From JAJECS01 sp965198185 (GTDB lineage: Bacteria > Chloroflexota > UBA11872): a stretch of DNA of 64,000 nucleotides. The stretch spans positions 434,001 through 498,000 of the forward strand of contig CBDAOU010000001.1 of assembly GCA_965198185.1 (NCBI GenBank). The letters run 5' to 3'. The translations under genes and the position numbers were made by a program. This document shows, one piece after another, positions 25,108 through 34,276 of the stretch. The notes beneath the pieces were generated by a model. The model saw only the letters and a program-made list of their open reading frames with translations. It had not been told where the DNA came from and searched no databases. Positions within the stretch are counted from its first letter, which is position 1. Each line of letters begins with the position of its first letter.

Positions 25108-25327
25108 GCCGTCTGCATGTGTGGCCGATCGATCTGACGATTGCCCGTGCCTCGACCCGCCTGGACTTCAGCAGCGATCCGGCGGACGAGATCATCGCCG
25201 CCACCAGCGTCGTGCATGGCGTCCCCTGCTCACGCGGGACCACGTAGTGCGCAGCTCGAACGATTGTGCCGCTGGCCTCGTAGACGGTACGCCCCAACGC
25301 CTGGCGGGCGTTGGATTGGCCTCTTGA
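25093..25327 (+). pseudogene. Remnant of a PIN-domain (VapC-like) toxin
   Basis: Starting inside the antitoxin 3' end, the translation LHVWPIDLTIARASTRLDF then DPADEIIAATSVVHGVP matches the C-terminal half of PIN ribonuclease toxins, including the Asp-Pro-Ala-Asp/Ala-Ala-Thr region. The frame then breaks near 25220; restoring one C in a CCCC run resumes LLTRDHVVRSSN, the expected next segment with its metal-binding Asp. The N-terminal half, with the first catalytic Asp, is absent. It is non-functional as it stands. Confidence 0.7.
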
Positions 25328-25380
25328 GCATGGGCATGTGTCGGCGGCTCCGGAAGTGATGCTGAATGCCAGGCGACCGC

Positions 25381-25487
25381 GTGATCGACGACCTCGATGC
25401 GGGGCGGATCGACACGTCGTGGAGCGATGCCTCAGGCGTGCGCCGGGACAGCGCGAAAAGCCGGTGTAGCTGGAGTCTCGCCACGGA
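25381..25487 (+). pseudogene. Remnant of an NAD-binding dehydrogenase domain
   Basis: A short in-frame translation VIDDLDAGRIDTSWSDASG resembles the segment that joins the NAD(P)-binding domain to DUF2867 in their usual fusion protein (a loop with DLDAG...W..A). It stops at the TGA within the ATGA of the downstream DUF2867 frame. No Rossmann domain is found further upstream. It is evidence that the downstream gene was cut from a larger protein. Confidence 0.45.
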
Positions 25488-25976
25488 ATGATCGTCGAGC
25501 GCCGGCGCGTCAGGGTGGCGGCGCCGGCGCAAGCGGTGTACCGGGTGTTCACCGGCATCGGCGGCGCGCGCGCATGGTATTTCGCCGACTGGACCTGGCG
25601 ACTGCGTGGAGCGTTGGACCGGATGCTGGGCGGCGTTGGTCTGCGCCGAGGGCGCCGCCATCCCGACACCTTGCGCATCGGCAACGCGTTGGAGTTCTGG
25701 CGGGTCGAGGACCTGCAAGCCGATCGATCGGTGCGCCTGCGAGCGGAGATGAAGCTTCCGGGACGAGCCTGGCTCCAGTTTGAGGTGCGTGATGCCGAGG
25801 ACGGCACGAGCCAGCTGGAGCAGACGGCGGCCTTTATTCCGAAGGGCTTGCCAGGCTTGGCGTATTGGTACGGCCTGTATCCCGTTCACGCGTGGATCTT
25901 CGGCGGACTGGTCAAGGCGATGGCCCGGCGCACCGAAGGCATGGAAACGGCGGAGGCCGGCGAGCGCCGCCCCTAA
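25488..25976 (+). CDS. DUF2867 protein, probably truncated from a dehydrogenase fusion
   Basis: A 162-residue SRPBCC-like protein. It has the full DUF2867 signature: GGARAWYFADWTWRLRGALD, GGVGLRRGRRHPDTLRIG, LEFWRVEDLQADRSVRLRAE, MKLPGRAWLQFEV and LAYWYGLYPVHAWIFGGLV. DUF2867 normally forms the C-terminus of an NAD(P)H-binding epimerase-like protein; here it stands alone from ATG 25488. The upstream remnant suggests loss of the N-terminal domain. Whether the piece is translated is unknown. Confidence 0.7.
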   Translation: MIVERRRVRVAAPAQAVYRVFTGIGGARAWYFADWTWRLRGALDRMLGGVGLRRGRRHPDTLRIGNALEFWRVEDLQADRSVRLRAEMKLPGRAWLQFEVRDAEDGTSQLEQTAAFIPKGLPGLAYWYGLYPVHAWIFGGLVKAMARRTEGMETAEAGERRP

Positions 25977-26052
25977 ATCGTGACCGGCGAGCAACCGCCT
26001 CGTTGCGTCGCCAGATTCGCCGCAGGCCCATCATCCAGCCCGCGGACCGTCG

Positions 26053-26058
26053 TATAGT
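26053..26058 (+). promoter_or_regulatory. -10 element TATAGT upstream of the permease
   Basis: TATAGT (five of six matches to TATAAT) lies 40 bases before the proposed CTG start at 26098 and well upstream of the alternative GTG at 26221. A transcript would begin near 26065 and include the GGGGAG at 26086-26091. Confidence 0.4.
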
Positions 26059-26097
26059 GCGCCCAGGCTTACCGAGCCCCATTGCGGGGAGCTAGTT

Positions 26098-27846
26098 CTG
26101 GCGGCGGCGACCCCTCGGCATCCTCGCTTCGAGGCGAACGAAAGCCCGCCGCTGCTGGCCTCGCTCGGATACACCCTGCAATTCGGTCTGATCGCTTCCG
26201 CCGCCCTGCTGGTCACGCCGGTGATCGTGGCGAATGCCTCGGGCCAAGACGACGCCTACCTCGGGTGGATGGTCTTCGCCACGCTGGTGGTCGTTGGCGT
26301 GGCCACGCTGGTGCAGGTGCGCCGGCTGGGGCCGGTCGGCGCGGGAGCGGTGCTTCCGCTGTTCACGGCTGCCTTCTCGATCCCGTTTTGCATCACGGCG
26401 CTGCAGGACGGCGGACCGTCAACGTTGATGTGGTTGATCCTCGCCTCGGCGGCGTTCCAACTGGCCATCTCCAGGTGGTTGTTCATTCTGCGGCGCATCG
26501 TGACGCCGACGATCAGCGGCACCGTAATGATGATTCTCTCCATCACGTTGGCGTCGGTCGTCTTCGGTCTGCTGGACGATGCGGCCGAAGCCGAACCCGT
26601 GGCGGCGCCGTTGACTGCGCTAGTCACGCTGATTGTCGTCGCCGCCCTCACCCTCCGCGGTTCACCCGTCTGGCGCCTGTGGGCGCCGATGATCGGCATC
26701 GTGATTGGCTCGGCGGCTGCGGCGGCTTTCGGCATCTACGACTTCGAGCGGGTGGCGGAGGCGAGCTGGGTCGGGCTTCCCAGCGAGGGGCCCCAATTGG
26801 GTTTCGACTTCGGCATCCCGTTCTGGACGCTGCTGCCGGCCTTCCTGTTCCTCGGCATGATCATCTCCATTCAGGTGAACGGCGAAGCCATCTCGCTGCA
26901 GCGGGTGGCGCGGCGTGAGGACCTGGCGATCAACTTTCGCGAGGTGCAGGGAGCGTTGGCCGGAACCGGTGTGTGCAATGTGCTTGCCGGCGTCGCCGGC
27001 TCGGTGCCCAACATCGTCAGTCCGGGCATTGTCTCGTTCACGCAGGTCACCGGCGTTGCCTCCCGCCGGGTGGGTTACTTGATTGGCGGCCTGTTCATCT
27101 TGCTGGCGTTCTTCCCCAAGGTCTCGGGTCTGCTGAGTTCGCTGCCCGGCCCCGTGATGGCGGGATATCTGATCCTGGTTACGGGGACGCTGTTCGTGGA
27201 CGGGGCGCGGACGGCGATCCAGACCGAACAGAACCGGCAGCGGTTGACCATTGCGGGCCTCTCGTTCTGGATCGGCGCGGCGTTTCAGTTCGGGCTGTTC
27301 AGCCTGCCGGACCTCGGCACGGTGTGGGGAACGCTGCTCAAGAGCGGCGTCACGACGGGCGGGTTCGCCGTCGTCGCGATGATTCTGTTTCTGGAGCTCA
27401 CCAGCCATCGCCGCATGCGATTTGAGTCGAGGCTTCACATCGAGGTTCTCCCAGATCTCTCGGCCTTTGTCACCAGGTTCGCCGACCGTCGCGGCTGGGA
27501 TACGGCCATGAACGACCGCCTGAACGCGGTGGCGGAGGAGACGCTGCTGACGCTGGCGCCGTTGAAGCTCGATCTCGATGACGACGACGATGATGACGAT
27601 GGACGGCGATTGGTCGTGGTGGCGTCGAGCGAGGGCCCGGTGGCGGACTTGGAGTTCATTGGCGGCGGCAGCGAGGAGAATCTGGAGGATCGAGTGCGCC
27701 AGTTGCAGCAGCACGACTCGGAGACCGTGGCGGAGAGCGAGCTCTCGCTCCAGCTGCTGCGGCACTACGCGACGTCCGTGAAGCATCAGCAGTACCACGG
27801 CACGGATATCATCACGGTGCGCGTGGATCCGCCCGAGCCGGCATAG
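26098..27846 (+). CDS. NCS2-family xanthine/uracil permease with C-terminal ATPase-like domain, probable CTG start
   Basis: A permease of the nucleobase-cation-symporter-2 fold with about 12-14 hydrophobic segments. GTG 26221 would remove the first helix; the frame is open upstream and encodes SLGYTLQFGLIASAALLV. CTG 26098 follows GGGGAG by six bases, so a 582-residue product is proposed. After the last helix comes a cytoplasmic domain of about 140 residues: RLNAVAEETLLTL resembles the N-box of RsbW/HATPase_c_2 proteins, then a run of eight Asp, VADLEFIGGGSEENLEDRV, and a DIITVRVD ending. Substrate (uracil, xanthine or urate) is not determined. Confidence 0.8.
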   Translation: MAAATPRHPRFEANESPPLLASLGYTLQFGLIASAALLVTPVIVANASGQDDAYLGWMVFATLVVVGVATLVQVRRLGPVGAGAVLPLFTAAFSIPFCITALQDGGPSTLMWLILASAAFQLAISRWLFILRRIVTPTISGTVMMILSITLASVVFGLLDDAAEAEPVAAPLTALVTLIVVAALTLRGSPVWRLWAPMIGIVIGSAAAAAFGIYDFERVAEASWVGLPSEGPQLGFDFGIPFWTLLPAFLFLGMIISIQVNGEAISLQRVARREDLAINFREVQGALAGTGVCNVLAGVAGSVPNIVSPGIVSFTQVTGVASRRVGYLIGGLFILLAFFPKVSGLLSSLPGPVMAGYLILVTGTLFVDGARTAIQTEQNRQRLTIAGLSFWIGAAFQFGLFSLPDLGTVWGTLLKSGVTTGGFAVVAMILFLELTSHRRMRFESRLHIEVLPDLSAFVTRFADRRGWDTAMNDRLNAVAEETLLTLAPLKLDLDDDDDDDDGRRLVVVASSEGPVADLEFIGGGSEENLEDRVRQLQQHDSETVAESELSLQLLRHYATSVKHQQYHGTDIITVRVDPPEPA

Positions 27847-27948
27847 CCGACGGCAGCCATCGCCTGTGCCCATTGACGAGCCCTCACTCCGGCTCTCGCC
27901 TAGAGGGCGGAGGGCGAGGACCGCGCGGACCCAGATTGGCATGACCAA

Positions 27949-30900
27949 ATGAGCCTGGACCCCGCGGCATCTCCCTGGCCCGGGGTGATCGCGTCCGTAG
28001 CCGTTTGCCTGTGGATCGCGGCCATCGGGGCACTACTCGCCTACGCCGTCTTTCGGGATCGGCCGCGTCTGGTCTGGCCGTTCTACGCGCCGATTGTCGG
28101 CGTGGCAGTGGTGCTGCTGGTCACCAACCTTGCGGCGTATGTAGCGCCCGGGGCTCCCGCCGCGTGGCTGGGGCTGATTGTTCCGTCGGTGCTGGGGGTG
28201 GTCGTCGTGCGGCGCGGCAGCGCGCCAGGGACACGGCCTCGCGGGTCCAAGATTGCGCTGCTGGCGGTGTGTCGCGCTGGCCATCGGCGTGTTTCGCCCT
28301 CGCCTATGCGAATCGGACTGCATACCTACCCTTTGACGATCCCGCATGGCACTACGCGCTGGCCCTCCGTCTGGCCCGCGGAGAGTTTCCGCCGGTGACC
28401 CCTTACGGCGTCGATGCGGGGATCGGCTACCACTACGGCGCCGACCTGCTCGCGGCCACCATCATCAGCACGACCGGGGCCCTGCCCTGGACGGCTTTCG
28501 ACGCTGTTTCAGTTCTCCTGATCGTCGGGCTCGTCCTTGGCGTCGCCGGGCTTGCCTATGACGTGGGTGCGCCTCTGCCGCTGGCGCTTGGGCTCGGCGC
28601 TGCCATGGGGTTCTTTCCTGGCGCCGTGTTCCTCGGCTACCGCCCAGTATCCTTCGAGGGCCTCCCCTTCCTTGAGGCGACCCCCTTCCCCCAACCAAGC
28701 GTTTGCGTGGCTGCATTGGCTGCAGCGGCCGCTGGCCGTTGGTCTCGTGGTTCTCGTCGCCGCCGCCCTTCAGGCGGGCGCGGCACGCCGGCAGGCGCTG
28801 CTGCTGGCGGCGGGTCGGCGGGAGCCTTCGCGCTTGGGGACGCCTCGGTGATGATCTTCGCCTGCGCGGCGCTGGGGCTGGTGGGCGCCGTGCGCCTCGT
28901 CCGGCTGCGCGGTCCGCGAGCGGCTCGTCTTCGCCGGAGCGCTGCTCACGAGCGCCCTGCTCGTCGCGCTGGCCGGAGGTCCCGTCTCCGATGCGATCTT
29001 CGACCGCGGCGGCACCGCGGGGCTGGTGCGCGTGGCCTGGGAGCCAGATGCGGACCATTTCCTGCCATTCCGGCAAGCGGGCTCGGCGCTGGTCACGGTC
29101 GGGGTGATTCCGCTCGTCGCAATCGGCGCCCTCGCGGCTTTCCGGCGACGCAGTTGGGGTCTGGGCTTTCTGGCGGCGGCCGGCGCCTTCGGGCTGTTGG
29201 AATCTGAGCTGCTGCAGTCGCGGCTCGCTTGGCATGACGGGCGCATCTACTGGCTCGCCGTGGCCGTCGGCGGGCATCGGCGCGCTGGTGGGCCTGGGTG
29301 CGCTGGTGGGCGCGCTGCGGGGGCGAGGGCGCCGGCGCTTGGCAGCGGCTGCGGTTGGCCTGCTGGTCTTGCTGCCGACCGGCTTACCCCGGGCAGTCGC
29401 AGGCGCGCACGTCGCGCTGCGTGATCTCGAGGTTGTCGATCCAGCGGCGGATGCCTCGGGACATCACTATCGGGATCGCGCCTACTTCGGCGAACTGCTA
29501 GAGGCGAATTGGGAGTTCTACGCCTGGCTGGAGCGGAACCTACGAACCGAGGCGCGCCTTCTCACTTCGTTTGAACATGCGCCCGTCAGCGCGTCGGCCG
29601 CGGGCGTTGCGTCGCCCACTTCCCACCGCGACTATCAGATGTTCCTCTTCGGATACACCACCTGGGTCTACGAAGACGCCCTGCGGTTCCTGCATCGCGA
29701 CGACCTAGCCGATCTGGGTGTCACGCACCTACACGTGACGGATCAACTCGAAGCGGACTTTGCGCCGTCGGCGCGGCGCCTGCTGGGCGATCCGCGGCAC
29801 TTCAGGCTGCTGGCTGAGGTGCCCACGTCCTCCGGCGAGCGGCATCGCGTATTCGAGGTCCAGTCGGGCGCCGGCACAACCGAGGTCGATCCGTCGAGCT
29901 ACCGCGCCCTGCGCCAGCTGGTGCCGCAGAGCGTACCCGTTGCCACGTTGGGATCGCTGTCGCATGCGCAGCGGTTGATCGTCATGAGCGCGTTCCCAGA
30001 TCACGAGGTCCTGCAATCCTCGATTCCGCTTCGTTTCGAGCGCGCGACGCGAATTCCACAGGTGGAGACTTTGCGAGAGCTCCCAGCGAGCGGGATGGCC
30101 ATAACGAGCGAACCCTTGGATCCGATCGCGCTCGCCGTGGCACGCAGCGAGGCGCTGTGGACCGGGCACGCATTGCGGGCTTACGATCTCGCGACGGCGT
30201 GGTCACCGCTGTGGCGGATCGGGCGAGACCCAGCCGCGTTGCCTGGGCCGGCACGATCCGTCTGCGAGTCGGCAGGCGGCGAGGTCGATCTGCACTTGCT
30301 CGGCGAGCCCGGGACAAAGGTGACGGCCGGCTCGACGGGAACAGTGCTCACCGGGCTGCCGCAAGTCGTTCAACTCGCGGTCCCGGATTGCGGCACGCTC
30401 AACCTGAGCGCTGAAGCAGACATCCCACCATTTGCGCAGATGCGCGCACACTTCGCGGGAAGGCGCGTGGACCGGAACGCGCCCATCGCCGGGCTGGGCT
30501 TCGACGGCGGCGTTGACGGCGAGCGAGCAATCCTCAACTTCTGGTATCGCAATCCCGAGGACATCTCCTTCACGACGGGCGCCGAGTTCCGCCTCTACGA
30601 GGCCAGTCCGCTCGGGGTGGACCTGCGGCCGACCGGCAGCGCGAACCCGCGCACTACCTCGCTGCGCTGGTGGCCCGGTCCCATTGGCCTGAACGCGCCC
30701 GAGCAGATTGCCCGTATCGAGTTTGACGCGCGGCGGCTCGAGATCAATGGCGATGCGGGCGGTGGCTCGACGTCCGCTCTCACCCCCGGCAAGACCTATC
30801 TGCTGACGCTGAACGTGGCGGGAACGGACTCACGCTACGGCCTGGTGGAAATCCAACACATCGTGCCGCTGGCGCGGGTGGTGGTTGGTGAGACCAGCGT

Positions 30901-31018
30901 GGCCTACGAGGTGATGTCCGGCATTGTCACCGTCGAGCACCATGTGCCCGGCACTATCTACCAGCGGACAGGCTACGACGGCGGGCTTGCCAGAGACGCA
31001 AGTCTCACGCCTTCCTAG
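27949..31018 (+). pseudogene. Large membrane glycosyltransferase-like protein, broken by several frameshifts
   Basis: The stretch encodes one protein of about 1,020 residues if at least five single-base indels are corrected (near 28265-28300, 28695, 28815, 28910 and 29270). The N-terminal half is a string of hydrophobic helices with DDPAWHYALALRLARGEFP and GIGYHYGADLLAA, the layout of polytopic GT-C glycosyltransferases or related YfhO-like proteins. The intact C-terminal 594-codon frame (29234-31018) is a soluble beta-rich domain. One shift is an extra C in TTCCCCCAACC and one an extra T in GTGTTTCGCC, typical of homopolymer errors, but real decay is not excluded. ATG 27949 is the start. Confidence 0.7.
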
Positions 31019-31241
31019 GCGGGCCGCCCGCGACGGGTTATTCCCCCGCCTTCGACCTGTCACACCTCGAGAAGAGATGCCCGATGCCCCCTACCCGCCG
31101 AAACCATTGCCGCAGTCGGCCAGATTCTGCGTGCGTCCGTCCTGTTCGGCCTGAATGGGTCTGGCGAAGCCGAGCAGGGATCGGACAAGGCGACCGTGGT
31201 ACCGTGCGAAACTAGCCCCAGCGCCTTAGGCGCGGGGGCGC
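31019..31241. other. Gap upstream of a tRNA pair
   Basis: No gene seen. It should contain the promoter of the two tRNA genes; TACCGT at about 31200-31205 is a weak candidate for a -10 box. Confidence 0.3.
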
Positions 31242-31316
31242 GGCGGAGTAGCTCAGAGGTAGAGCAGGGGACTCATAAGCCCTTGGCCGCAGGTTCGATT
31301 CCTGCCTCCGCTACCA
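31242..31316 (+). tRNA. tRNA with CAT anticodon (Met or Ile2)
   Basis: Acceptor GGCGGAG pairs with CTCCGCT (G1-T72 wobble), discriminator A, CCA at 31314-31316. D arm GCTCAGAGGTAGAGC; anticodon loop CTCATAA; T arm GCAGG TTCGATT CCTGC. The anticodon stem GGGGA/GCCCT has an A-G mismatch next to the loop. With the CAT tRNA at 21514 it may represent the elongator-Met/Ile2 pair; which is which is not settled. Confidence 0.88.
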
Positions 31317-31320
31317 GCCG

Positions 31321-31407
31321 GCCGAGGTGGTGAAACTGGCAGACACGCAGTCCTCAGGAGGCTGTGAGCAACCGCTCGTGCGGGTTCGAATCCCGCCCTC
31401 GGCACCA
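31321..31407 (+). tRNA. tRNA-Leu (anticodon CAG)
   Basis: A class II tRNA four bases after the CAT tRNA. Acceptor GCCGAGG/CCTCGGC, discriminator A, CCA encoded at 31405-31407. Anticodon loop CTCAGGA on stem CAGTC/GGCTG, a long variable arm, and T arm CGGG TTCGAAT CCCG. CAG reads CUG codons. Confidence 0.95.
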
Positions 31408-31580
31408 CGATCCGCAATTGCCGGCGCGCCACAACACCGCTGTCGTGGCGGACTCATATGTCGCGGTACCTCGAGACGCCAGCCCACAGATTCCAACTCG
31501 GCACGCGTGAATGCTGGCCGCCGCGCCGCCGCCTCACCTCCACAGGCATAGCCACGGTTGCCGAGTACTCTCGCCGCGGT

Positions 31581-33836
31581 TCAAGTCCCGACTACTCGAT
31601 CCTCGAGCAGGCCCAGATCGAGATCGAAATAATAATCCAGGATATATCGGAAATGATTGACCGGCGTGATGGAGGGATACAGGCCTTCGTTTCCCCCGTT
31701 CGGCAAGTGAAATGCCGACAGAATATAGTATTTGAGAATTCCTGGTTTATCGAGGCCATGATCGGCCGAAATTACGATAATTGGGTCTTGCTCGCTCGAT
31801 TGTAGAATGCCATCGATCATTCGCAACACCAACGAGTTAATATAGATCACTTGCCCAATATACGGCTCAGGAACACTCGGGTCATGATTGCGTGTGAAGG
31901 CAACAGTCGGGGAGTCAGCCTCAATGAAATTGCCGTGCCGATCGAACGTTGACGGACCGTGTGGCTTGTTGACGTGCGCAAATACGAACTTTGGACCGTC
32001 TACATCAATAGGATTTGTTAAGAATTCAAACATCTCTAGGGTACGGTGAGATGACCAAAAGCTATAGGGAGTGGTTTTGCCAAGCAAGAAGCGGTGGCCA
32101 ACGATCGGTTTCAGAATTGTGGTCTTGATAAGCGAACCAATAAAGCGAATTGAAACCACCGATTGACTTGGTGCTCCCTGCGAGCCCACAGATTCGTCCG
32201 AGCGATCAGTGGCAAGCACACCGGCTGGTGAAAACGTGACGATGATGTCGGCGAGCGGCGAATCGCTCGTATATCGGAATCCCGATTCAAGATGCACATA
32301 TGTGTAGCCGAGGTTCTTCAGAATCGCGCCAAGAGCATGGTTCTGAGCGAGATTCACCAAGTCATCTCCCCTTTTCGGGGATAGCCGTCTGATTTCGTCC
32401 GCATAGGACATGTTGAGACTTGAAGGTATTGAGGGAACAGAGCTCCGATAGTTACTGACGGCCTCTGATGCGACGTAGAAGCCCCGACGTTCAAGTCCGC
32501 GCAGAAAGCCAGTGTTATCGAACTCGCCGAGCCCTTCATTGCGGGTGTATGAATCGAGAATGATGTAGTAGATGTCGGGACGGTCTCCGCTCACTGTCGG
32601 CAGGCCCGATGGAAGCAGGTGGGCCGCAAGATCTTCCACCGTTCCGGACTCAGGCGCCGGCGACCGTCCAATCGTTGCCGCAATGCCGCCGGCAAGGCTT
32701 GCGACCGGAAAGACAAGCAAGACGGCGGCCGTGAGATTCAGCAATTGCGTCCCACGAGCGGCCAACGCACCAGCCCGTATGGCTATTGCGACCGCCGCTG
32801 CGGCGACTACAACCGCACCCGCAAGGAGCACACGTTCGTCCAGGTTTCCATCGAGCGCGCGCTCGACGTGGCCGTACGCAAAGGCGACGACGGTGACGCC
32901 GGCCGTGGCGGCGGCGGGCCGGTGCCAATCCTTGAGAAGCAGGCGAAGGCTGACGACACTGCCGGTCACGACCGCCAAGGCAACGGCAAGCGGAAGGACG
33001 ACCACGATTGGGGCGAAATGCACCGGGTTGCTCGTCAGGAAATGCAGGATCGGAATTGCCGCGGCCGGCCAGGGATACCAGGGCGTGGCCAGCACACGTC
33101 CAACCATCGACGGGGCATCGCCGGTGTCCGCATCGCCGCCCGGTCCTCCGAGACGCCTCAGCCGCCTCACCGGTCGCTCGGTGCCAAGCCATGCGGCCAT
33201 CCCCACGTGGCGCAGCGCCGCCATGACGCGGGGAAGCGAAAGGATTGCCAGCACACTCAGCACGACAGACAGGGCGAGTCGACTCCGCGCGGCTGGTTCA
33301 CCGATAACCGCGGCGCGCAGCCCGCTGCCGGTCTCGAGCTGCGCAACCGCCAGCGGTCCGCTGCCGGATTCCGGGACTCCGTTCACCATCGCGTTCGCCA
33401 TCCCGGCCTGCGGGGCAGCCAGTCGATAGATCACGTAGTAGTGTTCGGGCAGCTGCACTCGAAGTTGCAGCAGCAGCCGCTGGCCCTCCGGCACGGCATA
33501 GCTGGGAAACGTGAGCGTGCGCGGGACCGGGATATAGCTTGGCGTGGCCTCAATGAACGTTTGCCGCAGCACTTCGCGGGTGGCGGCGTCCACCAGCGAG
33601 GCCCGCACGGTCACGTCGTCCCCGTCGGGCTCCGCTGACACCCAGATCTGAAAGCGCCCCAAGATCCCGCTCACGGGACCGAGGTCTTGCTGCACGCCCC
33701 ATCCCGGCCACGCGATCAGCACATCGTCAGCGGGCTCGCCGCCTGAGACTGACGTAAACGTCACCTGAGGCACGAGGCTCGCCCAGACCCCAAGCGCCGC
33801 CAGCGTGATGGCGAGCCAGAGCGACCTAGCGAGCAC
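31581..33836 (-). CDS. Membrane-anchored sulfatase/alkaline-phosphatase-superfamily protein
   Basis: A 751-residue protein from GTG 33836. Residues 1-60 include a signal anchor, a beta-rich periplasmic domain follows, and hydrophobic helices fill residues about 185-410. The C-terminal domain has DIYYIILDSYTRNEGL, SSLNMSY, VFAHVNKPHGP and ISADHG, the metal-site motifs of sulfatase/phosphoglycerol-transferase enzymes. It may transfer or remove a charged group on a surface glycan. The half coding the catalytic domain (31581-32560) is 42-45 percent G+C in sampled 60-base lines, whereas a sampled line of the membrane half is 77 percent, so the gene looks like a recombinant. Confidence 0.8.
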   Translation of the reverse strand: MLARSLWLAITLAALGVWASLVPQVTFTSVSGGEPADDVLIAWPGWGVQQDLGPVSGILGRFQIWVSAEPDGDDVTVRASLVDAATREVLRQTFIEATPSYIPVPRTLTFPSYAVPEGQRLLLQLRVQLPEHYYVIYRLAAPQAGMANAMVNGVPESGSGPLAVAQLETGSGLRAAVIGEPAARSRLALSVVLSVLAILSLPRVMAALRHVGMAAWLGTERPVRRLRRLGGPGGDADTGDAPSMVGRVLATPWYPWPAAAIPILHFLTSNPVHFAPIVVVLPLAVALAVVTGSVVSLRLLLKDWHRPAAATAGVTVVAFAYGHVERALDGNLDERVLLAGAVVVAAAAVAIAIRAGALAARGTQLLNLTAAVLLVFPVASLAGGIAATIGRSPAPESGTVEDLAAHLLPSGLPTVSGDRPDIYYIILDSYTRNEGLGEFDNTGFLRGLERRGFYVASEAVSNYRSSVPSIPSSLNMSYADEIRRLSPKRGDDLVNLAQNHALGAILKNLGYTYVHLESGFRYTSDSPLADIIVTFSPAGVLATDRSDESVGSQGAPSQSVVSIRFIGSLIKTTILKPIVGHRFLLGKTTPYSFWSSHRTLEMFEFLTNPIDVDGPKFVFAHVNKPHGPSTFDRHGNFIEADSPTVAFTRNHDPSVPEPYIGQVIYINSLVLRMIDGILQSSEQDPIIVISADHGLDKPGILKYYILSAFHLPNGGNEGLYPSITPVNHFRYILDYYFDLDLGLLEDRVVGT

Positions 33837-34009
33837 GGGTCACCAGCAAGAACCGGCAGGCGTGGAAGGCTCGACCTGGCGGGTCGGGCGCGACCGGAGG
33901 AGAACGCAGGCCGCCGGAGCCCCCCTCTTGCGCTGGTGGTGAGTCTCGTCCAAAGTGTAGTGGTAATGCGGGCCACCGAAGCCCACGATCATAGCGGGGA
34001 GCCGGGGCG

Positions 34010-34276
34010 TTGAATTCCCATCGGTCGCGTGCGTCGCTTGGCGGCGTGGCCGCCGTCTTGATTGCATTCCAGGTCGTGCGGCTCGCCGGCCGCGGCTATA
34101 TCGATCCCGGCAGCGGCAGCTTTGCCATCCAGATCATCATCGCGGCGGTTCTGGGCGGGCTTCTTTCGGCGCGGCTGTGGTTTCGGTATGTGTTTGGACG
34201 AATCATTGGTTGGTTTCGCCGGTCGACGCCTGAAGCGAGCCCCCCGGCCGAGGAGGCCAGTCGAGACGACGGATGA
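34010..34276 (+). CDS. Small membrane protein with YIDPGSGS motif
   Basis: An 88-residue protein with two hydrophobic helices separated by GRGYIDPGSGSFAIQIII. The YIDPGSGS box is frequent in small membrane proteins beside polysaccharide and sulfatase-like genes; the function is unknown. The start is TTG at 34010. It overlaps the next gene by four bases (ATGA), so they are coupled, and is divergent from the sulfatase-like gene. Confidence 0.65.
   Translation: MNSHRSRASLGGVAAVLIAFQVVRLAGRGYIDPGSGSFAIQIIIAAVLGGLLSARLWFRYVFGRIIGWFRRSTPEASPPAEEASRDDG

Noticed and set aside
26221..26223. GTG as the permease start
   Set aside because: It deletes a conserved first helix and has no ribosome site; kept only as an alternative.
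26082..26918. Arg/Gly/His-rich long frame over the permease gene
   Set aside because: Composition is that of an off-frame shadow of the high-GC permease gene.
31311..31496. Minus-strand small protein over tRNA-Leu
   Set aside because: It is the well-known spurious translation of a tRNA antisense strand (GGIRTRTSG-type).
31458..31805. Plus-strand protein opposite the sulfatase-like 3' end
   Set aside because: The minus-strand gene has a clear family domain there; the plus frame only reflects low G+C and few stops.
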